Below are positions 1-8,518 of a DNA stretch of 45,461 nt, one piece after another. The stretch's first letter is position 1; each line of letters opens with the position of its first letter. The stretch spans positions 1-45,461 of the forward strand of contig CALMYH010000168.1 of the NCBI GenBank assembly GCA_937873395.1. Direction: 5' to 3'. This stretch comes from an uncultured Burkholderiales bacterium. Its GTDB lineage: Bacteria > Pseudomonadota > Gammaproteobacteria > Burkholderiales > Burkholderiaceae_C. Under the pieces are notes generated by a model. That model did not search any database and was not told the origin of the DNA. It was given only the letters and a program-made list of their open reading frames with translations. The position numbers and the translations under genes are program-made.

Positions 1-16
1 TTGCTGAAATCGTCAT
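1..16 (-). other. Possible start of a gene cassette ORF running off the left edge
   Basis: On the minus strand an ATG at 16-14 opens a frame (M-T-I-S-A) that leaves the window. It lies downstream, in minus-strand sense, of a GTTATGC sequence at 49-55 that could be a cassette insertion core. Only five codons are visible, so this may be chance. The position next to a divergent integron integrase is what makes it worth recording. Confidence 0.15.
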
Positions 17-41
17 ACTTTCGCTTCGCCAATAACCAGGC

Positions 42-113
42 TCACAGAGCATAACGTAATGTATCCCGCGAAGTCTGCGGGATAAGCTGGCTGCTGCCGG
101 ATATTCTGGTCAC
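42..113 (-). CDS. Possible 23-residue leader ORF in the attI-like region
   Basis: A GTG at 113-111 on the minus strand is preceded by GGGAGG with a 5-base gap, one of the strongest ribosome-binding sequences near this edge. The frame encodes 23 residues (starting MTRISGSSQ, ending TLRYAL) and stops at 42-44. Its end contains GTTATGC, one mismatch from the GTTRRRY recombination core. In class 1 integrons a small ORF in attI (ORF-11) is known to boost translation of the first cassette; a similar role here is inference. No similarity to a known protein is recognised, and it may be chance. Confidence 0.25.
   Translation of the reverse strand: MTRISGSSQLIPQTSRDTLRYAL
49..55 (-). other. Candidate attI core site (GTTATGC)
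   Basis: GTTATGC on the minus strand differs from the GTTRRRY integron core at one position (T for R at position 5). It lies about 135 bases upstream of the integrase start and is oriented as expected if cassettes extend leftward. No second integrase-binding repeat could be identified with confidence. Confidence 0.25.
62..84. repeat. Perfect 8-bp inverted repeat in the attI-like region
   Basis: TATCCCGC at 62-69 pairs with GCGGGATA at 77-84 across a 7-base loop. It sits between the candidate attI core and the integrase. It lacks the flanking RYYYAAC and GTTRRRY ends of an attC site, so it is not called one. No run of T follows on either strand. Function unknown. Confidence 0.4.
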
Positions 114-147
114 GTCTTCCTCCCCAAAACGTCTACGAAACATGGTC

Positions 148-175
148 TTGTGGGCTTTATCTGTATTTTTATACA
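148..175 (+). promoter_or_regulatory. Candidate sigma-70 promoter of the integron integrase
   Basis: TTGTGG (148-153) and TATACA (170-175) are separated by 16 bases. The -10 element lies inside the LexA box, so LexA binding would block it. Transcription would begin near 182, giving a leader of only about 8 bases. Neither hexamer is strong, so the exact promoter is uncertain. Confidence 0.35.
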
Positions 176-176
176 G
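161..176. promoter_or_regulatory. LexA (SOS) box at the integrase start
   Basis: The sequence CTGTATTTTTATACAG is a perfect CTGT-N8-ACAG LexA operator and a perfect 6-bp inverted repeat with a TTTT centre. It ends 13 bases before the chosen intI ATG. LexA control of integron integrases is established for class 1 and Vibrio integrons; its action here is inferred. The box is also the inner part of a longer hairpin: GGGCTTTAT at 152-160 pairs with ATAAAGCCC at 179-187, with only a GT bulge at 177-178. Confidence 0.85.
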
Positions 177-189
177 GTATAAAGCCCGC

Positions 190-1200
190 ATGAAAACCGG
201 CAACCCCTCTTTTCGTTCCACCCGGCTTCTGGACCAGGTTCGGGAGCGCATCCGGTACCTGCACTATAGCCTTCAGACTGAAAAAGCGTATCTGTATTGG
301 GTGCGCTTTTTCATACGATGGCACGGCCGCGGAGGTGTCATGCGGCATCCGCGCGACATGGGTGCCGCCGATCTTGAGGCCTTTCTGAACATGCTGGCCA
401 ACGAGCGGCAGGTTTCACCGTCCACCCACAACCAGGCGCTGAGCGCCCTGCTCTTTTTGTACCGCGAGGTGCTGGCCATCGACCTGCCGTGGCTGAATGG
501 CCTGAACCGGCCAGCCCAGAAGAAGCGCATTCCCAGCGTGTTGACCCGCGACGAGGTGGGCGCGCTGTTCCAGTTTCTTCAGGACGAGATGGCACTGCTG
601 GCCAAGCTGCTCTATGGCACCGGCATGCGCCTCATGGAAGGGCTGCGCCTGCGTGTCAAGGATGTGGACTTTGACCGCCGGGTCATCGTGGTGCGTGACG
701 GCAAGGGCGGCAAGGACCGCGTGGTGATGTTGCCGCAGTCGATATCGGCCGCGCTGCGACAGCAGGTCTTGCAGGCCCGTGCCACATGGGATGCCGACCT
801 CAGGGCCGGCCGGGGCGGGGTGGACGTGCCGCATGCCCTGGAGAACAAGTATCCCCGTGTCGGTCACAGCTGGGGCTGGTTCTGGGTGTTTCCCTCGCCC
901 ACGCTGTCGGTGGACCCGCGCACCGGGGTCGAGCGGCGTCACCACCTCTACGAAGAGCGCCTGCAGCGCGCCATGAAGAAAGCCGTCGCCCAGGCCGGCA
1001 TCGCCAAACCGGTGTCGGTGCACACGCTGCGACACTCATTTGCCACCCACCTGCTCCAGGCGGGCACCGATATCCGCACCGTGCAGGAGCTGCTGGGCCA
1101 TTCGGATGTGTCCACCACCATGATCTACACCCACGTGCTCAAGGTGGCGGCCGGCGGCACGGTCAGCCCGCTGGACGCGCTGGCCCCTACGGCCGCTTGA
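190..1200 (+). CDS. intI: Integron integrase, IntI family tyrosine recombinase
   Basis: This site-specific recombinase would insert and excise gene cassettes between attI and attC. With the ATG at 190 it has 336 residues, close to the 337 of IntI1. The N-terminal SAM-like domain covers about 11-105 ([20 protein letters not shown]). The catalytic set is visible: R147, H278 and R281 (HTLRH), H304 (LLGH) and nucleophile Y313 (IYTHVL). The IntI-specific patch at about 216-236 ([15 protein letters not shown]) separates it from XerC/D. An upstream ATG at 142 is in frame but would put the LexA box inside the coding region, so 190 is preferred; no good ribosome-binding site precedes either. The 3' end overlaps the convergent next gene by 14 bases, and no attC is seen downstream. 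Cassettes, if any, should lie left of the window. Confidence 0.93.
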   Translation: MKTGNPSFRSTRLLDQVRERIRYLHYSLQTEKAYLYWVRFFIRWHGRGGVMRHPRDMGAADLEAFLNMLANERQVSPSTHNQALSALLFLYREVLAIDLPWLNGLNRPAQKKRIPSVLTRDEVGALFQFLQDEMALLAKLLYGTGMRLMEGLRLRVKDVDFDRRVIVVRDGKGGKDRVVMLPQSISAALRQQVLQARATWDADLRAGRGGVDVPHALENKYPRVGHSWGWFWVFPSPTLSVDPRTGVERRHHLYEERLQRAMKKAVAQAGIAKPVSVHTLRHSFATHLLQAGTDIRTVQELLGHSDVSTTMIYTHVLKVAAGGTVSPLDALAPTAA

Positions 1201-1945
1201 GCAGCAGGGCGCGGGCCGCTTCGATGCGCTGCGCCAGCGGTGCGCCGGGGTGGTTCATGACGGCCTTGAGGAAATCGGCCGGGTCGTCGAACGGGCCGGC
1301 CAGGTCGGTCGGTGCGGGTTCGGTGGCGGGTTCGTTTGTCGCGGGTTCAGGCAGCGCCGCAGTGGGCGCTCGCTCACTCTTCAGCAGACTCTGGCAGGCC
1401 CGCGCCCAGGCCTGGGCATTGATGCAGCGGTGGCGTGCCAGCAGCTCGGCCTGCGCGTCGTCGCCGGGGTCGATGTCGAGCGCGGGTTCGTCGTTGAAAA
1501 CCGCGGCCAGGTCCGGCGCCACAAAGGCCGACCAGCGTGGCTCGGGGCCGGGCTGCCGGGCGGGCACCCGGGCGGCGTGTTGCCAGCCGCCGTCCGCCGC
1601 GCGTGGCCAGACCGACAGGCGCCGGGCCACGGCCTCGGCCGGCGCCCGCGGCAGCCAGCGTGCGGCCAGGGCGGCGGCCACTTGATGTGCAGCCTGCAAG
1701 GGCACGGGTTCGGCCAGCGGGAACCAGAGCTGAAAAGCCCCATGGCCGTCCACCGCGATCAGCGGCGCGGGCCACTCCAGCTCGGCCTGCACGGCCTGCC
1801 ACAGGGCCGCCAGGGTGGACCAGTCGGCCGGGCGGCCCCAACCCACCACCAGGCTGCGGGTGCGGCCCTGCGGGTCGATCAGGTCTGTGTGGTCGCTCGG
1901 GTCGGCGGCGAACAGGCGCGCCCATTCGGAATGCAGTCGGTTCAT
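1187..1945 (-). CDS. Conserved-looking protein of unknown function
   Basis: 252 residues, not recognised. The N-terminal two thirds look globular, with a stretch around [13 protein letters not shown] that faintly recalls archaeo-eukaryotic primase folds, but no catalytic Asp pair can be placed. A Pro/Ala/Thr-rich linker around residues 190-212 precedes a short helical tail. No signal peptide or membrane segment is seen. It starts 16 bases after the stop of the GT51/transpeptidase gene on the same strand, so the two are probably co-transcribed. The 3' end overlaps intI by 14 bases. The start ATG at 1945 has only a weak ribosome-binding site. Confidence 0.7.
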   Translation of the reverse strand: MNRLHSEWARLFAADPSDHTDLIDPQGRTRSLVVGWGRPADWSTLAALWQAVQAELEWPAPLIAVDGHGAFQLWFPLAEPVPLQAAHQVAAALAARWLPRAPAEAVARRLSVWPRAADGGWQHAARVPARQPGPEPRWSAFVAPDLAAVFNDEPALDIDPGDDAQAELLARHRCINAQAWARACQSLLKSERAPTAALPEPATNEPATEPAPTDLAGPFDDPADFLKAVMNHPGAPLAQRIEAARALLLKRP

Positions 1946-1961
1946 GCCGGCATGTTAAGGC

Positions 1962-4900
1962 TCACTGCCCGTTCGGGCAGCCCGCCTCCAGGGCCGGGTC
2001 GAGGTAGGGCATGAGCACCGGGCCCATGGAGCGCAGAATCTGCACCGGCAGGCCGGAGGTGAAGCGGTAGCGGGCAGCGTCGGGGCCGGTGACGTAGGCC
2101 GTCAGGCTGCCGAAGTAGCGGTCACCGAGGTTGAAGACGAAGGTGGCGGTGCGGTTGAGCGAGAGCACCGGCCGGCCCTGCACGACCACGCGGTTGTCGC
2201 CGGTGCCGGTCTTGCCGCCGGGCGAAAGGTCCTGGCCGTCGCGGGTCTGGAAGCTGCCGGCCAGGCGCCGGGCCGTGCCCTGCTCCACCACCTCGGCCAG
2301 CACGCGGCGAAGGGCCCGCGCCACTTCGGGCGGCATGACCTGTTCGGGCTGGGCGGGCGGCTGGGCCAGGGCGGTTTCCCAGGGGGTGTCGCTGGCAAAG
2401 CGCAGGTCGGTCAGGCGGCGGGTGGGCAGGCGCACGCCGTCGTTGACGATGATGCCCATCAGCTCGGCCAGCGCGGCCGGGCGGTCGCCCGAGCTGCCCA
2501 GGGCGGTCGCCAGCGAGGGCACCAGCTGGCCGAAGGGGTAGCCGTGGCGCACCCAGCGCTGGTGGATGTCCAGAAAGGCCTCCACCTCCAGCATGGTCTG
2601 GATGCGGCTGTCCTGCGCGCTGCGGGCCCGGGTGTTGAACAGCCAGCCATAGACCTGCTGGCGCACGCCATGGCTGTCGGCCAGGGCCTGGGCCAGCGTG
2701 GCCTCGGGCCGCTGCAGGCGGTAACCCACCACCCAGAGCTCCAGCGGGTGCACGCCGGCCACATGGCCGCGGTCGGTCAGGTCCATGGCGCTGGGGGCCA
2801 GTTGGTCGTACAGGCGGCGCAGCGTGTCGCGGCCGGGGGCGGCGTCGCCCAGGCGTGCGCCGACGAAACCCTGCAGCACGTCCAGCGAGGCGTCCGGCTC
2901 CAGGTAGCGGAACACGGCCACCAGGCGCTGCGGCGTGGGGCGCAGGCCCTCCAGCAGCAAGGCGCGCAGCTCGTCAGGCGTGCGGCCCTCGGTCTTGCGC
3001 CAGAAGCGCCGCACGAAGACCTGGCCTTCGCGGTCGGCGAAGCGGGCCAGGTACTCCAGCCGGCGCGGGTCGCGGGCGTCGTCGAACAGGCGCGCGCTGC
3101 CGCCAGGCATCTGGACGCTGGCGTGGTTGACCACCTCGCGCATCAGCCGCACGAAGGGCAGGTTGATGGAGGCCTGCATGGACTCGCGCAGCGTGGGGTT
3201 GCGGTTGTCGTCGCTGCGGTTGAAGTTGTTGAAGCGGTGCAGGCCACCGCCGGTGAAGAAGTTCTGGTCCGGGTTGGCCGAAAAACGCCGCTCCAGCGCA
3301 GCTTCGAGCATGGGCTCCAGGCTGGGGTCGGTGGTCGTGGCCAGGTGGTCCACAGCCCAGCGGGTGAGCGTGTCGCGCGGTTCGACATCGACCGGCTGGC
3401 CCAGGCGGTCGACCGCATCACCCGCCAGCCGGGCGTGCAGGTCGGCCACCATTTCGAGGTAGGTGGCCAGCACGCGCAGCTTGGCGGTGGAGCCCAGCTC
3501 CAGCTTGCTGCCTTCGTTGATGTCCAGCGCCTGCCCGGAGGTGTCGGTCTGCACGCGCACGCGGTTGCCCTGCGGTGTGCGCTCCATCAGGGTGAAGCTG
3601 TAGCGCACCTGGTCCAGCCCGGCCTCGGTCAGCAGGCGCTCGCCCATCAGCCCCTGGGCGCGGGCAAAGTCCGGTTCGGTCAGGCGCGCCAGGTAGGCGT
3701 CGACCGCATCCTGCAGCGGGCCGTGCAGCGTGGTGCCCAGCTCGGCGTCGAAACGATCCAGCTGGTAGAGCGACACGCCGAGCCAGCCGGCCAGGCGGGT
3801 GCGCGCGGCGGTGGTGCCCTTGCCGGGAGCGGCCTCGGGCCGGGGCGGGTTGGCGCGCATGTCCCGAAAGCGCAGGCGCTCGGCCAGCGCGGCGTCGCGC
3901 CACTCGCGCGAGATGATGCCGGCGCCGCGCAGCAGGCGCAGGTGGGCATCGGTGGCCTGGTCCAGGTCGTCGCGGCCCTGGAACAGGTACCAGGCCGGGC
4001 GCCGGTGGGCCACCATCAGGGCCACCGCCTGGCGCAGGACCTGCGCCTGACCGGGTTCGGGCGGCTGCGGGTCTCGCGCGCGCAGCAGCGCCTGCCAGGC
4101 ATCGGTGAAGTCGGTGCCGAACCAGACCCACAGACCGTCGCCCAGGCCATGTACCTCGCCATGGCGCGGCGCCGCGGCCAGCGGCACGGAGTTGAGGTAA
4201 TCGAGCACGATCTGCCGGCGCACCGGCAGGTTGTGCTCGCCCTGGCGGTAGGCGCGGATGGCGGCCGAGACCATCTGGCGCAGCTTCTCGCGCGGCTCGT
4301 GGGTGACGCCTCCCGGGGAATGGCGGTACTTCTCGATCTGGGTCGCCAGGGTGCTGCCGCCGGGGGTGTCCAGGTCCAGGTCGAGCCGGTTGCCCAGTTG
4401 CCCCAGGACGGCACGTGTGAAGCGCACCCAGTCGACCGCGGGGTTGAGCATGGGGCGCTCGGCATCGAGCAGGTCGCGGTTTTCGATGAACAGCAGGGCC
4501 TGCACCACCACCGGCGGAATGTCTTCAAAGCGCTGGAACTGCCGGTGCGGGTAGCGGAAGGCATAAACCGTCTCGCGCCGGCAGTCGTACACCGTCAGGC
4601 CGCTGTGCACTTTCTCCGGGAAGGGGTTGGACAGCCCGCGCTCGAAGTGGCGCCGCAGGGCCGGCTCGGGCGCGGCCTGCCGGGTGATCTCCAGCCCGCG
4701 GGCCTGCAGCCGCTCGGTGAACAGGGGCAGCTGGGTGTAGCCCAGGCGCTGGTTGAACGGCCCGTGGGTCGGCACCACAAAACCTTCGGCCGGTCCCGGG
4801 TGCAGGTTGTAGGTGAGGCTGCGGGCGTGCTGGGTGAGCCACCGGGCCTGCAGCTGCGAGCTGCGCAGCTCCCAGGCCAGCCAGGCGGCCAGGCCCAGCA

Positions 4901-5027
4901 GCAGAACCAGCGACAGCAACAACCGGCGCAGCCAGCGCGCCGACCGCCCGGTTCGCTGCGCAGGAAGCCGATCTTCTGCAATCCCGCCCTGCTGGCGGCC
5001 TGGGTCCATCGAGGTCAACGCAATCAC
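1962..5027 (-). CDS. Divergent bifunctional GT51 transglycosylase/transpeptidase
   Basis: A 1021-residue inner-membrane protein with the layout of class A penicillin-binding proteins but of a divergent subfamily. One membrane anchor lies at about 33-53. The GT51 domain shows ENRDLL at 182 (normally EDxxF), GGSTLATQIEK at 223-233 and VLDYLNSVPL at 274-283. In the motif that normally reads KxxE, KLRQM places Gln251 where the second catalytic Glu is expected. The transpeptidase domain has all three motifs: STAK (S513, K516), SIN (S620, N622) and KTG (K939). It would build or remodel peptidoglycan at the periplasmic face; whether the glycosyltransferase is active is open. The frame opens with GTG at 5027; an ATG at 5009 is an alternative. 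It is divergent from the PBP1A gene across about 110 bases. Confidence 0.85.
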   Translation of the reverse strand: MIALTSMDPGRQQGGIAEDRLPAQRTGRSARWLRRLLLSLVLLLGLAAWLAWELRSSQLQARWLTQHARSLTYNLHPGPAEGFVVPTHGPFNQRLGYTQLPLFTERLQARGLEITRQAAPEPALRRHFERGLSNPFPEKVHSGLTVYDCRRETVYAFRYPHRQFQRFEDIPPVVVQALLFIENRDLLDAERPMLNPAVDWVRFTRAVLGQLGNRLDLDLDTPGGSTLATQIEKYRHSPGGVTHEPREKLRQMVSAAIRAYRQGEHNLPVRRQIVLDYLNSVPLAAAPRHGEVHGLGDGLWVWFGTDFTDAWQALLRARDPQPPEPGQAQVLRQAVALMVAHRRPAWYLFQGRDDLDQATDAHLRLLRGAGIISREWRDAALAERLRFRDMRANPPRPEAAPGKGTTAARTRLAGWLGVSLYQLDRFDAELGTTLHGPLQDAVDAYLARLTEPDFARAQGLMGERLLTEAGLDQVRYSFTLMERTPQGNRVRVQTDTSGQALDINEGSKLELGSTAKLRVLATYLEMVADLHARLAGDAVDRLGQPVDVEPRDTLTRWAVDHLATTTDPSLEPMLEAALERRFSANPDQNFFTGGGLHRFNNFNRSDDNRNPTLRESMQASINLPFVRLMREVVNHASVQMPGGSARLFDDARDPRRLEYLARFADREGQVFVRRFWRKTEGRTPDELRALLLEGLRPTPQRLVAVFRYLEPDASLDVLQGFVGARLGDAAPGRDTLRRLYDQLAPSAMDLTDRGHVAGVHPLELWVVGYRLQRPEATLAQALADSHGVRQQVYGWLFNTRARSAQDSRIQTMLEVEAFLDIHQRWVRHGYPFGQLVPSLATALGSSGDRPAALAELMGIIVNDGVRLPTRRLTDLRFASDTPWETALAQPPAQPEQVMPPEVARALRRVLAEVVEQGTARRLAGSFQTRDGQDLSPGGKTGTGDNRVVVQGRPVLSLNRTATFVFNLGDRYFGSLTAYVTGPDAARYRFTSGLPVQILRSMGPVLMPYLDPALEAGCPNGQ

Positions 5028-5138
5028 TCCCTGCTTTTGCCGATCATATGCGCTGGCCTTGACCGTCCGGTTTTGCGGGTTGTTGGTCGAACAATCGGTT
5101 ACCGGGCCTTCACCGGGGCCACATGCTCGGACCCGATA

Positions 5139-7433
5139 ATGCGCGCCATGTTCCTGTTCACCCCGCGTCGCCGCGACCTGCTGGCGGGCCTGCTCGTGTT
5201 CGGCGCCTGCCTTGGGGCGACGCCGGGAGCCGCTGCGTCACCCTTCGAGCTGCCTCCCATCGACCGCATCGTGCAGTACCAGCCCAAGCTGCCGCTGCAG
5301 GTGTTCACCGCCGACGGGGTGGAGATTGCCCAGTTCGGCAGCGAGCGGCGCGAATATGTGCCGCTGGAGCGCATGCCGCGCCTGTTGCAGCAGGCGGTGC
5401 TGGCGGTCGAGGACACGCGCTTTCACGAACACGGCGGCGTGGACCCCAAGGGCATGGCGCGGGCCGCGCTGTCCATGCTGACCGGCGGCCGGCGCCAGGG
5501 GGCCTCGACCATCACGCAACAGCTGGTGCGCACCATGCTGCTGACGCACGAGTTCAGCGTCGAGCGCAAGGCCAAGGAGATCGTGCTGGCGCTCAGGGTC
5601 GAGGACGCCCTGCCCAAGGAACGCATCCTGGAGATCTACCTCAACGAGATCTACCTGGGCCAGCGGGCTTACGGCTTTGCCGCGGCCTCACGCATCTACT
5701 TCGGCAAGCCACTGGACGGGCTGAGCCTGGCCGAGACCGCCATGCTCGCCGGCCTGCCGCAGAACCCGCATTACGCCAACCCGGTCACCAACCTGGAGCG
5801 CGCCACGCGCCGCCAGCACATCGTGCTTGAGCGCATGCGCGCCACCGGGCTGATCGACGAGGCGCAGGTGAAGAAGGCCAAGGCCGAGAAGCTGGCCATT
5901 CGCCCGCCCGGCCAGCGCCCGGTGCAGGCCGCGCATGTGGCCGAGATGGCCCGGCGTGTGGTGGTCGAGCGTTTCGGCACCGAGGCCTACTCCAGCGGCA
6001 TCCGGGTCATCACCTCGCTGCAGGCGGCGCAGCAGCAGGCGGCCCACGAGGCCTTGCAACGCGGCGTGCTGGCCCAGGACCGGCGCGGTCCCTGGCGCGG
6101 ACCGGAGGCCCGGGTGGCGTTGCCGGCGGGCGATGGCCCCGCCGTGCAGGAAGCGGTGCTCGACGCCCTCAAGGGCCAGCGCGACGACGAGCAGTTGCGG
6201 CTGGCGGTGGTGCTGGAGGCAAACCCCAAAGGCGTCCGGGCCCAACTGGCCGGCGGTGAGAGCATCACCCTCCAGGGCGAAGGCCTGCGCTGGGCCCGCG
6301 CCGCGCTGGAGCCCAAGGCCCGCGCAGGGCTGAAGATCGAGCGGGGCTCGGTCATCCGCGTGGCCCGCCAGGGCCAGACCTGGGTCATCAGCCAGTGGCC
6401 TGAGGCCGAGGCGGCCCTGGTGGCGCTGGACCCTTCGACCGGCCGGGTTCGGGCGCTGGTGGGCAGTTTCGATTTCACGCGCCAGCCTTTCAACCACGCG
6501 ACCCAGGCCTGGCGGCAGCCCGGCTCGGCCATCAAGCCGCTGCTTTACTCGGCGGCCCTTGAATCACGCATCATGCCCGGCACCCGGGTGGATGACCGGC
6601 CCTTCACCGCGGCCAACGGCTGGAGCCCCGGCAACAGCGGCGGCCAGATGCAGGATGCCCCCATCAGTGTGCGCGAGGCGCTGGCGCGCTCGAGCAATCT
6701 GGTGAGCGTTCGCCTGCTGCAGGAGTCGGGCACGGGGCGCGGCCGCGAATGGCTGACCCGCTTCGGGCTGGAACCCCAGCGCCAGCCGGACAACCTGACG
6801 CTGGCCCTGGGCACTGGCCAGGTGACGCCGATGCAGATGGCACGCGCCTACGCCACCCTGTCCAACGGCGGCTGGCTGCCCGAGGTGGTGGTGGTGGAGA
6901 AGATCATCGGCGCGCAGGGCAAGGTCCTGTTCGAGGCCCCGCCGCCGGCCGAGCGGACCGAGGACAACCGCGCCATTCCGGCACGCAACGCCTGGCTGAG
7001 CACCGACCTGCTGGCCGAGGTCACGCGCAGCGGCACCGCGGCCAGCGTGCAGCAGCGGCTGGGCCGGTCCGACCTGTACGGCAAGACCGGCACCACCGAC
7101 AAGGCCTTCGACGCCTGGTTTGCGGGTTTCCATCCCTCGCTGGCCGCGGTGGTGTGGGTCGGCCATGGCTCGCCGCGCAGCCTGGGACCGCAGGAATCGG
7201 GCAGCCGCACCGCCCTGCCGATCTGGACCGACTTCATGGGCCGCGCGCTGCGGGGTGTGCCGGTGGCAGCGCCCGCCGCGGCTCCGCCAGGCCTGGGCCG
7301 CAGCGGCGACGACTGGATCTACAGCGAGTGGCAGGACGGCGGCTGGATCACCGAAATCACGGACGAAAAAGGCGTCCAGCTGGCCGGTCCCCCGACCCTG
7401 CTGGACGCCCTGAAAGAGCTGTTCAGGCCCTGA
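5139..7433 (+). CDS. mrcA: Penicillin-binding protein 1A, class A
   Basis: Peptidoglycan glycosyltransferase and DD-transpeptidase of the PBP1A type, 764 residues from ATG 5139 (a second in-frame ATG at 5148 gives 761). One N-terminal hydrophobic segment (about 14-35) serves as anchor or signal. The GT51 domain is canonical: EDTRFHEHGG with E91, GASTITQQLVR, KAKEIVLALRVED with E147, and ILEIYLNEIYLGQ. The transpeptidase domain has SAIK (S463), SSN and KTGTT. It is somewhat shorter than E. coli PBP1A (850). Unlike the divergent GT51 gene on the other strand, both glycosyltransferase glutamates are present. Upstream, GATAAT at 5135-5140 overlaps the start codon and is not a convincing -10. The open frame extends far upstream to 2544, but that part is antisense to the previous gene. 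Confidence 0.92.
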   Translation: MRAMFLFTPRRRDLLAGLLVFGACLGATPGAAASPFELPPIDRIVQYQPKLPLQVFTADGVEIAQFGSERREYVPLERMPRLLQQAVLAVEDTRFHEHGGVDPKGMARAALSMLTGGRRQGASTITQQLVRTMLLTHEFSVERKAKEIVLALRVEDALPKERILEIYLNEIYLGQRAYGFAAASRIYFGKPLDGLSLAETAMLAGLPQNPHYANPVTNLERATRRQHIVLERMRATGLIDEAQVKKAKAEKLAIRPPGQRPVQAAHVAEMARRVVVERFGTEAYSSGIRVITSLQAAQQQAAHEALQRGVLAQDRRGPWRGPEARVALPAGDGPAVQEAVLDALKGQRDDEQLRLAVVLEANPKGVRAQLAGGESITLQGEGLRWARAALEPKARAGLKIERGSVIRVARQGQTWVISQWPEAEAALVALDPSTGRVRALVGSFDFTRQPFNHATQAWRQPGSAIKPLLYSAALESRIMPGTRVDDRPFTAANGWSPGNSGGQMQDAPISVREALARSSNLVSVRLLQESGTGRGREWLTRFGLEPQRQPDNLTLALGTGQVTPMQMARAYATLSNGGWLPEVVVVEKIIGAQGKVLFEAPPPAERTEDNRAIPARNAWLSTDLLAEVTRSGTAASVQQRLGRSDLYGKTGTTDKAFDAWFAGFHPSLAAVVWVGHGSPRSLGPQESGSRTALPIWTDFMGRALRGVPVAAPAAAPPGLGRSGDDWIYSEWQDGGWITEITDEKGVQLAGPPTLLDALKELFRP

Positions 7434-7443
7434 ATCCCTGAAC
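7421..7443. terminator. Weak hairpin between convergent mrcA and dctP
   Basis: GTTCAGG (7421-7427) pairs with CCTGAAC (7437-7443) across a 9-base loop and spans the mrcA stop codon. There is no T run, so a terminator role for the two convergent genes is only plausible. Confidence 0.3.
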
Positions 7444-7451
7444 GCCGGTGC

Positions 7452-8465
7452 TCAGCGGCGCAGCTTCGCCAGTTCGGCCTGAACCTCGTTCCACAGGTCC
7501 ATGCCCACGTTGGTGGCGATGCTGGCATTCACGCGCGTGAGCCTGGACCGCATGGCGTCGGTGTCGGCCGGGCTGAAGGTGGTGACCTGCATGCCCTTGG
7601 CCTTGAGCTGCGCCAGGGCCTTGGCACCTTCTTCGCGGGTGTCCTTGCGCTCGAAATCGCGGCTCTTGACGGCGGCATCCGTCAGTATTTTCTTTTCGGC
7701 GGCCGACAGGCGATCCCAGTAGCGCTTGCTGACCAGCATGATCCAGGGGCTGTAGACGTGGTTGGTCACGGCCAGGTGAGGCTGGACCTCATAGAACTTG
7801 GACGACAGAATGGTGTTGAACGGGTTCTCCTGGCCATCGACCGCCTTGGTTTCGAGGGCGGTGAACAGTTCGGAGAAGGCCATCGGTACGGCGTCGGCAC
7901 CCAGGGTACGGAAGGTCTCGATGAACACCGGGTTCTGCATCACGCGCAGCTTGATGCCAGAGAAGTCGTCGACGCTGCGCACCGGCTTGCGGCTGTTGGT
8001 CAGGTTGCGGAAGCCGTTCTCCCAGTACACCAGCCCCACCAGGCCTTTTTCCTGCAGCTTGTCCATCACCTTCTGGCCGACCGGGCCGTCCAGAATGGCG
8101 TCGGCCTCCTTCTCGTTGTTGAACAGGAAGGGGGTGTCCCAGATGGCCATTTCCTTGGTGATGCCCACCAGCGTGGCGGTGGAGCCCACCATCATTTCCT
8201 GGGCGCCACCGATCAGTGCCTGCTGCATCTGAACGTCCGAGCCCAGTGCGGCCGCTCCGATGGCCCGAATCCGCATCTTGCCACCCGAGAGCCTCTCGAC
8301 CTCGTCGGCAAATACCTTGGCGGCGCGCCCCTGGTTCGACTGTTCGTTCAGGCCGTAGCCGAATCGGATGAGGCGGTTCTGGACATCTTGCTGCGCGTGG
8401 GCAAAACCGCCCACCAGCGTGGCAGCACCGACGCTCAGCGCGACCGCGAGGTGTTTGAGTTTCAT
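7452..8465 (-). CDS. dctP: TRAP transporter substrate-binding protein, DctP family
   Basis: Periplasmic solute receptor of a tripartite ATP-independent transporter, 337 residues. The signal peptide is MKLKHLAVALSVGAATLVGGFAHA with cleavage before Gln25. The DctP fold follows, with the family stretch around SGIKLRVMQNPVFIETF that carries the conserved Arg for a carboxylate. A strong AAGGAG ribosome-binding site precedes the ATG at 8465. It is the last gene of the gntK-dctQ-dctM-dctP operon, 53 bases after dctM. Linkage to gluconokinase and a GntR-like repressor suggests gluconate or a related sugar acid as substrate; this is inference from context. Confidence 0.92.
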   Translation of the reverse strand: MKLKHLAVALSVGAATLVGGFAHAQQDVQNRLIRFGYGLNEQSNQGRAAKVFADEVERLSGGKMRIRAIGAAALGSDVQMQQALIGGAQEMMVGSTATLVGITKEMAIWDTPFLFNNEKEADAILDGPVGQKVMDKLQEKGLVGLVYWENGFRNLTNSRKPVRSVDDFSGIKLRVMQNPVFIETFRTLGADAVPMAFSELFTALETKAVDGQENPFNTILSSKFYEVQPHLAVTNHVYSPWIMLVSKRYWDRLSAAEKKILTDAAVKSRDFERKDTREEGAKALAQLKAKGMQVTTFSPADTDAMRSRLTRVNASIATNVGMDLWNEVQAELAKLRR

Positions 8466-8518
8466 GGCTATCTCCTTGGGTTGTTGGCGGCCTGTGCCGC
8501 GCGGGTGGAAAGAACGCG

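Noticed and set aside
62-84. attC recombination site
   Set aside because: The inverted repeat is short and lacks the terminal RYYYAAC and GTTRRRY boxes and the imperfect inner arms of attC.
1187-1945. Archaeo-eukaryotic-type primase
   Set aside because: Only a vague resemblance around [13 protein letters not shown]; the catalytic Asp pair and His motif could not be placed.
2544-5138. Very long plus-strand open frame leading into PBP1A
   Set aside because: It is antisense to the GT51/transpeptidase gene and has no recognisable domain before the PBP1A start at 5139; GC-rich codon bias keeps the opposite frame open.
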